Shown: positions 45,653-54,310, numbered from the stretch's first letter. The stretch is DNA of 64,000 nucleotides from Streptomyces asoensis (GCF_013085465.1 NZ_CP049838.1:7688001-7752000), one strand, 5' to 3'. The notes: generated from the sequence alone by a model not told the origin. Translations and numbers: made by a program.

Positions 45653-46036
45653 ACGGCAACGGTAGGCAGCGCTGCCGCAGCCGGTCTTGAAAGAAACGGA
45701 CACGCCCTCGGAAAACCTTTCCGTACACCCGGACGGCACTGGTGGACGGACGCCCGACCGGGCGGACACGGAACCCAGCCCCGGTCCCGACGCCGGGCTG
45801 AACGTTGTTACCGATCATCGTCTCGGCCGCTCGCCACGAGAGCGCGCCGACATTCGTCGGCCAGGGACGGGAGGAGCCTGCCGGCGGCTGGAAACCGGTC
45901 TCCACGGGGAGTGGACGGCCGCAGTCGCGAGGTTCACCGATGCCGAACCCTCGACCAGACCGCTCCGTTCCCTGGGGTGGCCGAGGGCGAACGGCTGTGC
46001 CCGCTGAGGGCGGGCGACGCGAAAAGGCTCCCCAGG
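45653..46036. other. Intergenic region with palindrome
   Basis: A 384-base gap without supported genes. GGCAGCGCTGCC (45665-45676) is a perfect palindrome that adjoins the -10 box TACCGT (45659-45664) of the VOC gene, a good position for a repressor. The rest shows no repeat or family-like frame. Confidence 0.5.
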
Positions 46037-46669
46037 TCAGCTGAAGGTCACCGGCCCGTTGGGTGTGTCCACCGTGAACGAGAATCCCGCCAGGCCCTCG
46101 GCGAGGGCGAGGTCGGTGCCGAGGGTGGTCAGCAGGGGGCGGATCTCCTCGGGGTCGGGAGCGGTGCCGGTCAGTTCCAGCAGGGGGCTGACCGGCAGGC
46201 CTGAGGCGGAGGGGTGGGTGGTGCTGCCCCAGTCGATGAGGAAGGGCACCAGGCCGGACGGATGTGGGGAGCCGCCGTCGGTCAGCCGCCATCGAAGCAG
46301 GGTGCCGTCGGGGCGACGCCGGCTCATCTCCCGTACGTCACCGGTGTCGTAGCCCCGCGAGCGGGCGGCCGCGACCGTCGCGTCCAGATCGGGCGGGCTG
46401 ATGGCCCAGGTGATCGTCCGCGCGGAGGCGAGCGCGTCCACGCCGAAGGGACGCGGGTAGGAAGGCGTGGGCTGTTCCGGATCCGGGCCGATGATCTCCA
46501 GATATGCGCGATGGCCCAGGTCGACCAGGTAGTTGCGGGTGCCGAGCCCGACATGCACCCCGCCCGGCGCCGGGGCCACTCCCGTGCGCCGGGTGAACTC
46601 GGCGACCGTCGCCGCCAGATCGGGCGTTGCGAGGACGATGTGGTCGAGGCGTGCGGGAATGGTGTTCAT
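46037..46669 (-). CDS. VOC-family protein, Glyoxalase_3 type
   Basis: 210 aa. LDHIVLATPDLAATVAEFTRRTG and TRNYLVDLGHRAYLEIIGPDPEQ match the single long VOC domain of Glyoxalase_3-like proteins, with His and Glu as likely metal ligands. The C-terminal part (LALAEGLAGFSFTVDTPNGPV) is a typical tail. Substrate unknown. A TAGGCT box lies 8 bases upstream of the ATG. Confidence 0.85.
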   Translation of the reverse strand: MNTIPARLDHIVLATPDLAATVAEFTRRTGVAPAPGGVHVGLGTRNYLVDLGHRAYLEIIGPDPEQPTPSYPRPFGVDALASARTITWAISPPDLDATVAAARSRGYDTGDVREMSRRRPDGTLLRWRLTDGGSPHPSGLVPFLIDWGSTTHPSASGLPVSPLLELTGTAPDPEEIRPLLTTLGTDLALAEGLAGFSFTVDTPNGPVTFS

Positions 46670-47103
46670 CCCGCCCGAGCCTACGCGCCCGTCCTCCGAA
46701 ACGGCCGCGCCCGGGGAACACCTGTGCGGCAGGCTGGGGTGCGGGTTCTATGCGCTACTCGGTATCCACGCCGTAGGCGCACGGCTGGTGTGGCTGTTGA
46801 TCCGCGGGCTCGTCGTCGGCGACGGCCGGGGGTGATCGGCGGCGGAAACCATATGAAAGCGGTGGACTCCAGGCAACCGGTTACACCCTTGTTCGGCAGC
46901 CCGTCTGAGGTGCAGGTTCTCCGCGGCCGAGCGCGCCGGCCGGACCGTTTCCGACGCAGGCGCGGGGTCTCATCGGCCCGAGCGCCGACGTCCGGTTCAG
47001 GGCCGAGCCTGTCCCACCGTTTCCGAAGACAACGCCCACTGCCGAAATTTTCGCCCTGATCATCTCCTGGGACCCGAACCTCCGCCCGCCTAGGCTCGTC
47101 CCC
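46670..47103. other. Intergenic region upstream of the ThuA-like gene
   Basis: A 434-base divergent gap with only doubtful frames. It contains one AACCGGTT-centred sequence (GCAACCGGTTAC, 46873-46884) and ends with the TAGGCT box (47091-47096) of the ThuA-like gene. Confidence 0.45.
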
Positions 47104-47757
47104 ATGACCGCCCGCCTGCTCGTGTACACCCGCACAACCGATTACCGCCACGACTCCATCCCGGACGCCGTCGCCGCCGTACGCGGGTTGGGTGAGTTCG
47201 CCGTCGACCACACCGAGGACCCGGCAGCCCTGGAGGCTTCGCTGGACGGGTACGCGGCCGTGGTCTTCCTCTCCACCAGCGGCGAGGTGCTGACCCCGGC
47301 AGGGCAGGAACGTCTCGCCGGTTACGTCGAGGCGGGCGGCGGTTTCGCCGGTGTGCACGCGGCGTCCTGCACCGAGTACGACTGGCCGTACTACGGCGAA
47401 CTCCTCGGCGCCCGCTTCGCCCGCCACCCCGAGTACCAGCCGGGCAAGGCGGTGATCGAGGACCACGACCACCCCGCCACCCGCTCACTGCCGACCGTCT
47501 GGGACGTCACCGACGAGTGGTACGACTTCCGCGCCAACCCGCGCGGGCGGGTACGCGTTCTCGCCGTCGCCGACGAGTCGTCGTACTCGGGCGGCGGGAT
47601 GGGAGCCGACCACCCGCTGGTCTGGTGCCGTGAGCAAGGTCAGGGACGCGTTTTCTACACGGCCCTCGGTCATGCCTCCCAGGCCTACGCCGACCCTCAC
47701 TTCCGTGCCCATCTGGGCGGTGGCATCGCCTGGGCGGCACGGCTGCGGGACCAGTGA
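47104..47757 (+). CDS. ThuA-domain protein
   Basis: 217 aa made entirely of one ThuA domain, a glutamine-amidotransferase-like fold: LLVYTRTTDYRHDSIPDAV, VVFLSTSGEVL, GGGFAGVHAA and GRVFYTALGHASQAY. ThuA-type proteins occur in trehalose or other sugar utilisation loci, but enzymatic activity is not established, and the nucleophile Cys of class-I amidotransferases is absent. The start lies 7 bases after TAGGCT without a ribosome binding site. A terminator follows about 95 bases after the stop. Confidence 0.9.
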   Translation: MTARLLVYTRTTDYRHDSIPDAVAAVRGLGEFAVDHTEDPAALEASLDGYAAVVFLSTSGEVLTPAGQERLAGYVEAGGGFAGVHAASCTEYDWPYYGELLGARFARHPEYQPGKAVIEDHDHPATRSLPTVWDVTDEWYDFRANPRGRVRVLAVADESSYSGGGMGADHPLVWCREQGQGRVFYTALGHASQAYADPHFRAHLGGGIAWAARLRDQ

Positions 47758-47851
47758 CGTTTCTCCGGTGAACCGGTTGCGCCATTGGGGTGAGCAAAGC
47801 CTTCACATGGAGAAAGCCGCACATCGACATAGAGATCCTTTTGTCTTCGTA

Positions 47852-47880
47852 AAGGGCCGTTGTGTCGCAACGGCCTTCTT
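47852..47880 (+). terminator. Terminator after the ThuA gene
   Basis: GGCCGTTG-TGTCG-CAACGGCC forms an eight-pair hairpin, flanked by AAAG and followed by TTCTT. It lies between the ThuA-like gene and the next plus-strand gene, 46 bases before the latter's start. Confidence 0.7.
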
Positions 47881-47925
47881 GCACCTGGTGTGTTGACCCC
47901 TCGACTCCATTGGAGGAGCCGGACG

Positions 47926-48789
47926 GTGACTTACGGGAACAAGTTGCGGGAGCGGATCGCCGACCCGGGAACGACCCCGCTGATCGGCGTGTACGACATG
48001 TACTCGGCCTCGATCGCGGCGGAGCACTACGACGGGATGTTCGTCTCGGGCTTCGGCTTCGCGGCCTCGCACTACGGGCTGCCGGACATCGGTTTCATCG
48101 CCTGGCCGGACATGGTGGCGTTCGTCCAGCGGTTGCGGGGCGCGTTTCCGCAGCAGCATCTGCTGGTGGACATCGACGACGGGTACGTCGATCCGGAGGT
48201 CGCCTGTCATGTGGTGGAGGGCCTCGAGCGCATCGGGGCCTCGGGCGTGATCCTGGAGGACCAGAAGCGGCCGCGCCGGTGCGGGCACGCCGACGGCAAG
48301 CAGGTGCTGCCCCTGAACGAGTACCTGGCGAAACTGGAGATGGTGCTGGCCACCCGGCGCGACCTGGTCGTGGTGGCCCGTACGGACGCCACCGACGAGC
48401 ACGACATCCTGCGGCGGGCCAGGACGCTGGCCGCCACCGACGCGGACGTGATCCTGGTCGACGGGGTCCGCACCGTGGAGTGGATCCGCCGGATCCGTGA
48501 CGTGGTGGGAAACAAGCCGCTGCTGTTCAACCAGATCGCCGGCGGCAAGTCTCCCAGGCTCTCGCTGAGCGAGCTGTCCGACCTGGGCGTGAACGTCGCG
48601 ATCTACAGCACGCCGTGTCTTTTCGCGGCGCACGCGGCGGTGGACTCCGCGCTCGCCGACCTCAAGCGGGCCGACGGCCGACTCCCCGAGGTGGACGCGG
48701 CGAGCGGCATCGGCGTGCGGGCCTCGACCGAGCTGTTGGAGCGGAACATCGCGCGCCTGCGCACCGCGCCCGAGAGCGTGAACGCGTGA
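47926..48789 (+). CDS. Isocitrate lyase / PEP mutase family enzyme
   Basis: 287 aa from the GTG at 47926, with GGAGGAG 7 bases upstream. The fold signature is clear: LLVDIDDGYVDPEVACHVVEG for the metal-binding Asp residues, VILEDQKRPRRCGH with the catalytic Cys-Gly-His of the lyase branch, and VVVARTDA. The family cleaves C-C or C-P bonds (2-methylisocitrate lyase, oxaloacetate decarboxylase, carboxyPEP mutase). DIDDGY instead of DxDxGxG and the lack of phosphonate genes leave the reaction open. It overlaps the next small gene by GTGA. Confidence 0.85.
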   Translation: MTYGNKLRERIADPGTTPLIGVYDMYSASIAAEHYDGMFVSGFGFAASHYGLPDIGFIAWPDMVAFVQRLRGAFPQQHLLVDIDDGYVDPEVACHVVEGLERIGASGVILEDQKRPRRCGHADGKQVLPLNEYLAKLEMVLATRRDLVVVARTDATDEHDILRRARTLAATDADVILVDGVRTVEWIRRIRDVVGNKPLLFNQIAGGKSPRLSLSELSDLGVNVAIYSTPCLFAAHAAVDSALADLKRADGRLPEVDAASGIGVRASTELLERNIARLRTAPESVNA

Positions 48790-49043
48790 GCCTGGTCGCG
48801 CCCCGGCTCAGGACGGCGACGGTCCTGGCGGCCGCCCTGCTGGGTGCCGCCACGGCGCCGGCGGTCGCCGAAGGCAGCCTGATCACCGTGATCGACAATT
48901 CGCACGCCGACTCGATCCTCGAGGTCGACCGGGCGGCCAACGTCCAGCAGGGCAGCAGCGGCACCGCGGGCAGCGACCACGACGGAAGCGCCGTCGACAT
49001 GATGGAGGCACTGGTCGGCGCGCCGGACCGGGGGGAGGACTGA
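48786..49043 (+). CDS. Small secreted protein coupled to the lyase-like gene
   Basis: 85 aa, GTG start overlapping the preceding stop by four bases. Residues 1-31 form a Sec signal (LRTATVLAAALLGAATAPAVA). The mature 54 residues are acidic and hydrophilic, without Cys (VIDNSHADSILEVDR). No family recognised; it is not a chaplin or rodlin by eye. Translational coupling of an exported peptide to a cytoplasmic enzyme is odd. Confidence 0.65.
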   Translation: MSLVAPRLRTATVLAAALLGAATAPAVAEGSLITVIDNSHADSILEVDRAANVQQGSSGTAGSDHDGSAVDMMEALVGAPDRGED

Positions 49044-49287
49044 GGCGAGGAGATCACCGGCCGGGAGCCACCGTGATGGCGGCGCCCGGCTTTCCGCTGT
49101 TTGTTACGAAGATTTTCTCGGCAACCTGAGCGAGCGCTCTGCTGCCAGGTGAGGCACCCCACGGTGAAGAAACGCATCGCAGCGATGGTGATGGTGACGG
49201 TCGGGACCCGCTCGCGGTCGTGACGCTCGTGACGTGCCGACGCCTGCGAGCGGCCCGGCCCACGCGAGCGGGTCGCCGAACGGTTCG

Positions 49288-49488
49288 TCAGCCCTCGTCG
49301 GCGTCGGGGCGTCCGGCCTCGTCCAGCTCGACATCTTCGGGCTCGTCACCGGGATCGTCGACGGTGGCGTGGGCGGTGGCGTCCCGGGGGACGGGCCCGA
49401 GATTCGCGGCCTGGGCCGTCCCCATGACGGTGATGAGGACGGCGGAGGCAACGACGAACAGGAATGCGGTGCGCGTGCTGAGGTTCAT
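49288..49488 (-). CDS. Small secreted acidic protein
   Basis: 66 aa. Residues 1-27 are a good signal peptide (MNLSTRTAFLFVVASAVLI ending GTAQA); the remainder is rich in Asp, Glu and Pro (DDPGDEPEDVELDEAG), so the mature product would be a short disordered acidic peptide. It starts 38 bases after the LacI regulator stop on the same strand. The ribosome binding site is weak. No family recognised. Confidence 0.6.
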   Translation of the reverse strand: MNLSTRTAFLFVVASAVLITVMGTAQAANLGPVPRDATAHATVDDPGDEPEDVELDEAGRPDADEG

Positions 49489-49526
49489 TCCCGGAAAACG
49501 ATCAGTAACGCCGGGAGGTCACCGTT

Positions 49527-50588
49527 TCACGTCCTTGCCCGCCGGTGCGGCGGAGCCGTGCTCGCCCGCTCCACAAGCCGTGTCGACAACTCCGTCCGCG
49601 TCCCCTCCGGGTGCTCGCCGTCCATCATCCGCAGCAACAACCGCAACCCCGTTGCCGCCATCTCCGCCAGCGGCTGGCGCACGGTGGTGAGAGCGGGGGT
49701 GGTCCACCGGGACTCCGGCAGGTCGTCGAAACCGACCACGCTGACGTCATGCGGGATCCTCAACCCCCTTTCCGCCAAGGCCAGATAGGCGCCGAGGGCC
49801 ATGCTGTCGGAGCAGACGAAGACGGCCGTCGGCGGTTCGGGCAGCTCGAGCAGCTCACGCATGCGCCGGTGCGCGACGGACTCGTCGAAGCCGCCGTTGC
49901 GCAGGTACTCGGGGCGGTACGCGATCCCTGCCGACGCCAGGGCCGAGCGGTAGCCGGCGACCCGGGCGCTGCTGCACATCTTTCGGCGTGGGCCGGCGAT
50001 CACGGCGATTCGTTCGTGGCCGAGCGCCAGCAGGTGCTCGGTCGCCGTCACCCCGCCCTGCCAGTTCGCCGCACCCACCGACACCACCCCGGGCGGCGGC
50101 TCGACCACCGGGTCGATCAGCACGAACGGCGTACGGTGCTGCTCCAGCCAGGCGTACTGGGAGCCCGTCAACTCCGTCAGGTTGAACAGCACTCCGGCCG
50201 ACCCGCGCGCGGTCAGCTTGTCCAACCAGCCGCGCTGCGGGCGGCCGACGCGGGTGCGGGACAGAGCGGCCGAGACGACCACGTCCAGACCCGCGTCGTG
50301 TGCCGCCTCCTCGACACCGTGCAGCACCGCGCCCGACCAGGAGCTGTCCAACGAGTGCACCACGAGGTCGATCAGCCGGGGCGGCTTGGTCGCGTCGAAG
50401 CGTGGTCTGCGCACGTAGCCCAGCCGGTCCAGCGCCTCCGTCACCCGGCGTCTGGTCTCGGGGGCGACATCCTCCCTGCCGTTGACCACCTTGGAGGCGG
50501 TCGGTACCGACACCCCCGCCTCGCGGGCCACGACCGCCAGGGTCGGCCCAGCCGTCACGCTCGCACTCGCACTTGCCGTGCGCACCAT
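49527..50588 (-). CDS. LacI-family repressor 1
   Basis: 353 aa from the ATG at 50588, with GGAGAGG upstream. The DNA-binding domain reads TLAVVAREAGVSVPTASKVVNGREDVAPETR, followed by a periplasmic-binding-protein-like sensor (ARVAGYRSALASAGI, VGFDDLPESRWTTPALTTV). It is presumably induced by a xylo- or arabino-oligosaccharide, since it lies downstream of the GH43 and importer genes on the same strand. A GAAAGCGCTTGC site covers its predicted transcription start, so autoregulation is likely. Confidence 0.9.
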   Translation of the reverse strand: MVRTASASASVTAGPTLAVVAREAGVSVPTASKVVNGREDVAPETRRRVTEALDRLGYVRRPRFDATKPPRLIDLVVHSLDSSWSGAVLHGVEEAAHDAGLDVVVSAALSRTRVGRPQRGWLDKLTARGSAGVLFNLTELTGSQYAWLEQHRTPFVLIDPVVEPPPGVVSVGAANWQGGVTATEHLLALGHERIAVIAGPRRKMCSSARVAGYRSALASAGIAYRPEYLRNGGFDESVAHRRMRELLELPEPPTAVFVCSDSMALGAYLALAERGLRIPHDVSVVGFDDLPESRWTTPALTTVRQPLAEMAATGLRLLLRMMDGEHPEGTRTELSTRLVERASTAPPHRRART

Positions 50589-50912
50589 CGGGAACCCACC
50601 TCTCCGGCCCGCCCGAAGGCCGGCGAAAGTTCGACCAGCGCCCTTTCGGAGCCGTTGCGGAAACAGACAGCTCACAGAAAGCGCTTGCTATCCTAGGTGT
50701 GCCTCGGCGTGACGTGAAGACTCCGGAAAACGCGGGATCTTGAACGCCGGACTTTCGAAACTCCGGACGCATGGCGCGGTCCGGATGGCATCGGGCGCGC
50801 TGAAGCGGGACGGGCGCCCTGAAGCAGGGAGAGTGCGCCGGACCGGGTCGGGTGCGCCGAGTCGGCATACGTCAACAAGCCGGTGTCGGGGCTCCCGGTC
50901 GACACGGTGACT
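50589..50912. other. Intergenic region upstream of LacI repressor 1
   Basis: A 324-base gap. It contains the promoter and operator at 50677-50718, a TTTCGAAA palindrome (50753-50760), two copies of ACTCCGGA (50720-50727 and 50760-50767), and a weak hairpin GTGTCG/CGACAC (50883-50905) that may end the GH43 operon. No coding frame is convincing. Confidence 0.5.
50677..50718 (-). promoter_or_regulatory. Promoter and LacI operator of repressor 1
   Basis: On the minus strand TTCACG (50713-50718), a 17-base spacer and TAGGAT (50690-50695) predict transcription from about 50683. The palindrome GAAAGCGCTTGC (50677-50688) covers that point and fits the LacI pattern GnAAnCGnTTnC. Confidence 0.6.
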
Positions 50913-52505
50913 TCATGCCGGCACGCAGGTCAGCCGGAAGTCCCTGAAGTCGGCGGTGAAGGATGCGTCGACCAGGTCCCGGACGTGGATCCCGGCCAGG
51001 GTGCCGGTGAAGCGCAGCCGGTCGCCGTGGTCGTCCGACAGCCGTCCGGCGTCCAGTGCCGGACCGACCGGAACGCGTATCCCGTCGCGCACGTACCAGA
51101 ACCGCGCCTCCGCCCCCGCGACCGTCACGCCCAGTGTGACCGGCGCATTCGCGTCGACGTCCACGACCGCCGCCTGCCGCGCACCTTTCTCGTCGCGCTC
51201 CACCAGACTGAGCACCGTCCGTCCCGCACCGCGCCACTGTTGACCGCGCTGCGGTTCGGCCGCGGGCTCCGCCCACGTCAGATCGAGGGAGAGGTACGCC
51301 TCCGCGTCATAGCGAACGATGAGCCCCGCGGCCTGGGTGAAGGTCGACGGCGCCGCCTGCACGGTGACTTGGGCGGTGGACCGGTGCTCGGTGAGGCGCT
51401 GGGCGAGCAGGCTCTGCGCCCAGCGCGACTCCGGACCGTGCCGCCCGCGCAGCCGGATCCAGCCGGGACGGGAGACGGGATCCGCCCAGGAGGGATCCGG
51501 CGGTTCGCGCAGCGTACTCCAGGGCCAGCCCAACACCTCCTGCGTATCGGCTGGTTGTGCGACCTCGCAGGGACTCGCGGGAACTTCGACTTCGACCGCC
51601 GGATGCCAACCACCTTGCCGCAGCCGCGGTCTGCCCTCCGTGTCCCAGGTAACCGCCTGGATCGCGGTTTCCCTGCCGAGGGTGCAGCGGAGGCCGTTGC
51701 CCGTGTCGAGGGGGCGGGCCGTGAGGTGACTCAGAAACCACTCGCCGTCCGGCGTTTCCACCAGCTCGGCGTGCCCCGCCTTCTGTAGCGGCAGCTGCGG
51801 GTCGTCGCGTGACGTGAGCAACGGGCGATCGTCGAGTGCGTAGGGCCCGGTGAGAGTGCGGCTGCGGGCCGTACGGACGCCGTGCTCGAAACCGGTTCCA
51901 CCCTCGGCGACGACCAGGTGGTACCACCCACCATGGGCGAGCAACTTCGGCCCCTCGACGAGCCGTTCGTGCTGGAGAAGCAGGTGGGTGACGCCGCGCG
52001 GGGCGAGCGTGTCGCGGTCCAGTTCCGTCAGGACGATACCCGCGAAGCGCGCTCCGCCGGGGCGGTGGTCGTTCTGGAGGTTGAGCAGCCACAGACGGCC
52101 CTCCTCGTGGAAGAGGGCGGGGTCGAAGCCGTGACTCGCGACGCGGTGCGGCGGCGTCCACGGGCCGGCCACGTCCGTGGCTGTGGTGACGTAGGTGTCC
52201 TGGTCGAAGTACGGCGTGCCGACGGACCGTACGACCGTGTAGACCACCCAGAAACGCTCGCCGTCCCAGCTCAGCGACGGCGCCCAGATACCGCCCGAGT
52301 CGGGGACACCGGCCAACGTCCCGCCCGGAGGAGCACCTTGGACGTGGCCCGCGTACACCCAGTGCGCCAAGTCACGTGATCGGTGGATCGGGATCGTCGG
52401 GAACCATTCGAAGGAGCTGGTCGCCACGTAATACCAGTCGCCGACCCGGACCAGGGAAGGATCGGGCGCGAAACCGCGGATCACGGGATTGTGCAGGACG
52501 GTCAC
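50913..52505 (-). CDS. GH43 beta-xylosidase/arabinofuranosidase
   Basis: 530 aa without a signal peptide, so intracellular. The five-blade GH43 propeller holds the catalytic triad Asp15 (FAPDPSLV, base), Asp128 (GFDPALF, pKa modulator) and Glu184 (LVEGPKLL, acid). A C-terminal beta-sandwich (about 330-530) is typical of the GH43_11 group, which removes xylose or arabinose from imported oligosaccharides. The GTG start overlaps the permease stop (GTGA). It is the last gene of the importer operon. Confidence 0.92.
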   Translation of the reverse strand: MTVLHNPVIRGFAPDPSLVRVGDWYYVATSSFEWFPTIPIHRSRDLAHWVYAGHVQGAPPGGTLAGVPDSGGIWAPSLSWDGERFWVVYTVVRSVGTPYFDQDTYVTTATDVAGPWTPPHRVASHGFDPALFHEEGRLWLLNLQNDHRPGGARFAGIVLTELDRDTLAPRGVTHLLLQHERLVEGPKLLAHGGWYHLVVAEGGTGFEHGVRTARSRTLTGPYALDDRPLLTSRDDPQLPLQKAGHAELVETPDGEWFLSHLTARPLDTGNGLRCTLGRETAIQAVTWDTEGRPRLRQGGWHPAVEVEVPASPCEVAQPADTQEVLGWPWSTLREPPDPSWADPVSRPGWIRLRGRHGPESRWAQSLLAQRLTEHRSTAQVTVQAAPSTFTQAAGLIVRYDAEAYLSLDLTWAEPAAEPQRGQQWRGAGRTVLSLVERDEKGARQAAVVDVDANAPVTLGVTVAGAEARFWYVRDGIRVPVGPALDAGRLSDDHGDRLRFTGTLAGIHVRDLVDASFTADFRDFRLTCVPA

Positions 52506-53416
52506 TTCAGCGCCCCCAGCGTGACCCCGGTCCGCCAGTAGCGACGCATCGCGACCATCATGATCGCCATCGGCACGATGGACAGCAGCGCGCCGGTCAG
52601 CACCAGGCTCGTGAGGTCGACACCGGATTCCAGCCGCTTGCCGCTCCAGTTGTAGAGGCCGATGTTGAGCGTCCAGTTCTCCTCACCGCGCAGCACGGTC
52701 AACGGCAGGAAGAAGGCGTTCCAGGTGTTGACGAAGGCCAGCAGAAACACGGTCGCGCCGCCCGTGGTCATCATGCGTAGCACGATGCTGACGAAGATGC
52801 GCAGTTCGCCCGCGCCGTCGAGGCGGGCCGCCTCGAGGAGTTCGAAGGGGATCGTCGCCTCGGTGTACACCTTGGCGAGATACACACTGAACGGATTGAT
52901 CAGGCAGGGGATCAGCATCGCCCAGGGAGTGTCGACCAGACCGATCTCCGAGAACAGGAGATACAGCGGCAGTGTGAGCAGGGCGATCGGGATCAGGAAC
53001 GATCCCACCACACAGGCGAACACCGCGGCGCGACCCGGAAAATCGAAGCGGGCCAGGCCGTAACCGGTTGCGAGCGCGATCAGGGTGCCGCCGAGCGAGC
53101 CGACACCTGCGTACAGCAGGGAGTTGGCTGTCCACCGTAGGAAGATGCCGTCCTCGTAGGTGAACAGCTGATGCAGGTTGTTCCACAGATGCATGCCCGA
53201 GAACCACAGGCCGTTGCTCTGATAGAGCCCGGTGCGGTCCTTGGTGGCGGCGACGATGAGCCACCACACCGGGAACAAGCTGTAAGCGCTTGCCAGGACC
53301 AGTCCCAGGAGGAGGAACCGTTGGCCGCCCTGCGAACGCACGGCGGGGTCGGGGTCCGTACGGCGGCGCACCGACGGCGTCGGGTTCTTCCGCGCGCGGT
53401 CTTCGGTGAGCGTCAT
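52502..53416 (-). CDS. ABC sugar importer permease, MalG type
   Basis: 304 aa with six membrane helices after a hydrophilic N-terminus; the EAA loop reads FELLEAARLDGAGELRIF. It pairs with the upstream permease for CUT1-type import of oligosaccharides that the GH43 enzyme then cleaves. A LacI-type palindrome lies inside the gene at 53282-53293, coinciding with a short run of codons that are rare in Streptomyces. Confidence 0.92.
   Translation of the reverse strand: MTLTEDRARKNPTPSVRRRTDPDPAVRSQGGQRFLLLGLVLASAYSLFPVWWLIVAATKDRTGLYQSNGLWFSGMHLWNNLHQLFTYEDGIFLRWTANSLLYAGVGSLGGTLIALATGYGLARFDFPGRAAVFACVVGSFLIPIALLTLPLYLLFSEIGLVDTPWAMLIPCLINPFSVYLAKVYTEATIPFELLEAARLDGAGELRIFVSIVLRMMTTGGATVFLLAFVNTWNAFFLPLTVLRGEENWTLNIGLYNWSGKRLESGVDLTSLVLTGALLSIVPMAIMMVAMRRYWRTGVTLGALK
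53282..53293. promoter_or_regulatory. LacI-type palindrome inside the permease gene
   Basis: GTAAGCGCTTGC matches GnAAGCGCTTnC, the same core as the operator of repressor 1. It lies at about codons 42-45 of the permease gene, where the codons GCA-AGC-GCT-TAC-AGC-TTG include three that Streptomyces seldom uses. Confidence 0.45.
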
Positions 53417-54300
53417 CAGTCCGCCTCCCTCGAAGTCAGCCGGTAGAAGAGGAAGGAGGCGACGCCCAGGATCAGTGCGAGCAGTACCGACAGGGCCGCG
53501 GCGTAGTGGTAGTTGCCGGCGTTGAACGCCTGGTTGTAGATGATCATGATTGGGGTGAAGCTGTCGTTCACGGTCTGCGGAGTGACATTTCGAAACAGCG
53601 CGGGCTCATTGAAGATTTGCAGCATCTGGATGACCGAGAGGAGCCCGGTCAGCACCAACGCCCCGCGTACGTACGGCACTTTGATGCTGCGGGCGATCCG
53701 CACCTCCGAGGCGCCGTCCAATCGGGCGGCCTCGAACAGTTCACGCGGTACCGCTTGAAGCGCCGAGTAGATGATCACCATGTTGTAGCCGATGCCATGC
53801 CAGGTGAGCAGATTGCCGATGGACGGCCAGACCATGGACGGCGAGAAGAAGTTCCAGTCGGCGCCGAACAGCTTGCCCAGCGGCGTGAGCGGACCGACGT
53901 CCGGGCTGTAGAGATTGATCCACACGAGGGCGGCAACCACCCCGGGGATCATGTACGGGACCAGCAACAGGATCCGGAACCGGCTCGCCGCACGCGAGCT
54001 GAGTGCGTCCAGGAACAGCGCCAGCACCAGACTGACGAAGAGCATCACCGGTATCTGCACACAGGCGAACAGCACCACACGCAGGATGGAGCTGACGAAC
54101 GCAGAATCCGTAAGGCCCTGTTGGTAGTTGTCCAGGCCGGAGAACCTCTCCGACGCGCCTCCGAGACCGAGCCCGGACTGCTGGGTGCGGAACAGCGACT
54201 GGTAGACGGCGTAGCCGATCGGCACCAGATACAGGAACACGAAGCCGAGCTGGAAGGGCAGCGTGAACGCGGCGCCCTTCCAGCGCAGGGAGTGAATCAT
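53416..54300 (-). CDS. ABC sugar importer permease, MalF type
   Basis: 294 aa from the ATG at 54300 (MIHSLRWKGAAFTLPFQ), 10 bases after the binding-protein stop; an upstream ATG at 54348 would overlap that gene. Six membrane segments and the EAA loop RELFEAARLDGASEVRIA. First permease of the GH43-linked CUT1 importer. Confidence 0.9.
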   Translation of the reverse strand: MIHSLRWKGAAFTLPFQLGFVFLYLVPIGYAVYQSLFRTQQSGLGLGGASERFSGLDNYQQGLTDSAFVSSILRVVLFACVQIPVMLFVSLVLALFLDALSSRAASRFRILLLVPYMIPGVVAALVWINLYSPDVGPLTPLGKLFGADWNFFSPSMVWPSIGNLLTWHGIGYNMVIIYSALQAVPRELFEAARLDGASEVRIARSIKVPYVRGALVLTGLLSVIQMLQIFNEPALFRNVTPQTVNDSFTPIMIIYNQAFNAGNYHYAAALSVLLALILGVASFLFYRLTSREAD

Positions 54301-54310
54301 CGGCTGCGCC

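Noticed and set aside
46873..46884. GCAACCGGTTAC as another AACCGGTT operator
   Set aside because: No promoter boxes or sugar gene are nearby, and the core also appears by chance inside several genes, for example near 51884.
46854..47059. Possible 68-aa basic protein (MKAVDSRQPVTPLFG) in the gap before the ThuA gene
   Set aside because: No ribosome binding site, Arg-rich low-complexity composition, no recognised relative.
47807..47896. 29-codon frame MEKAAHRHRDPFVFV ending in Cys upstream of the lyase-like gene
   Set aside because: The frame contains the terminator hairpin and has no ribosome binding site; a regulatory upstream frame cannot be excluded but is not supported.
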